Below, piece after piece: positions 63,867 through 64,000 of a DNA stretch of 64,000 nucleotides. Below the pieces are notes generated by a model, which worked only from the letters and a program-made list of their open reading frames with translations, had not been told where the DNA came from and searched no databases. Each line of letters starts with the position of its first letter. Within the stretch, counting starts at the first letter, position 1. The translations under genes were made by a program, and so were the position numbers. This DNA comes from Caenispirillum bisanense (lineage in GTDB: Bacteria; Pseudomonadota; Alphaproteobacteria; Rhodospirillales; UBA2165). The stretch is taken from NCBI GenBank assembly GCA_945877815.1, contig CAMDWJ010000001.1, forward strand, positions 117,407-181,406. Reading direction: 5' to 3'.

Positions 63867-64000
63867 TCAAGTGGATTTGAGGATCTCGGGCAGCGGAGCG
63901 GCTATTAGGTAGATGACGGTTATGAATGTGGCGGTTTTCCGGTAACCGCGGGCGCGAGCCCTTGCCGCCTTGAAGATGGCATTGAGGCCCTCAAGACGAG
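63867..64000 (-). mobile_element. ISL3-family transposase, C-terminal part (cut by window edge)
   Basis: The last 44 codons of a minus-strand frame read RLEGLNAIFKAARARARGYR, then TATFITVIYLIAAPLPEILK and a TGA at 63867-63869. LEG(L)N with the catalytic Glu followed by ARARGYR and MIYL-like text is the C-terminus of ISL3 (IS204/IS1001/IS1165-type) transposases. The element's left end should lie between about 63790 and 63866, but no inverted repeat could be confirmed without the other end. Confidence 0.7.

Overview
The window reads as a piece of an alphaproteobacterial chromosome, most like an uncultured Rhodospirillales-type soil or water bacterium. This is inferred from high overall GC, ATGA-coupled operons, the cysS-cimA-trmJ neighbourhood, the MoxR/DUF58/DUF4159 operon, split glycine decarboxylase (gcvPA/gcvPB), class II DAHP synthase, and DUF1285-NudL-DUF6111-cca. 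No rRNA, tRNA or CRISPR array was seen. No phage module was seen either. The one mobile element is a truncated ISL3-type transposase at the right edge.

Left part (1-14.2 kb): a type III polyketide synthase with a methyltransferase running off the left edge; a secreted PRC-barrel protein; an AsmA pseudogene; a complete TRAP transporter (dctPQM) with a small NrtS-like membrane protein behind it; a class II aldolase; a Bcr/CflA exporter; a cNMP-binding protein; a Pmp3-type peptide. Then comes a tandem array of three full MFS paralogs preceded by a truncated fourth copy. It ends in a decayed stretch holding a gabD-like pseudogene and a DUF3995-like remnant.

Middle (14.4-30.3 kb): cspA, a ComB-type phosphatase, a Phd/VapC toxin-antitoxin pair with a striking operator-like inverted repeat, glutathione reductase, a lipoprotein, DAHP synthase and a low-GC gap. 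Next is a divergent catabolic-looking cluster: glyoxalase-like protein plus orphan molybdopterin hydroxylase on one strand; MetE-like protein, haloacetate-dehalogenase-type hydrolase, orphan peptide-type binding protein, PEP mutase/isocitrate lyase family protein and amidohydrolase on the other. This is the best candidate for an undescribed pathway.

Right part (30.3-64 kb): mainly housekeeping genes: nadE, cysS (with an anomalous low-GC internal stretch), an MFS exporter, aspartic protease, cimA, trmJ-like, rnhA, a TPR-like protein, CDGSH protein, and an ArsR-methyltransferase regulator coupled to a metH interrupted by an in-frame TAG. These are followed by gcvT-gcvH-gcvPA-gcvPB, the MoxR/DUF58/DUF4159/VWA-like operon, DUF1285-nudL-DUF6111, a hydrolase with an in-frame TGA, cca with an unusual membrane-anchor N-terminus, and a cytosolic binding-protein-like gene. 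The last 800 bases are intergenic and carry a periodic 11-bp repeat array, a palindromic repeat remnant and the ISL3 transposase tail.

Several genes are broken (AsmA, gabD, DUF3995, metH, the dienelactone-type hydrolase, one MFS copy). The genome is either shedding genes or the sequence carries some errors; read-level checks would separate the two.
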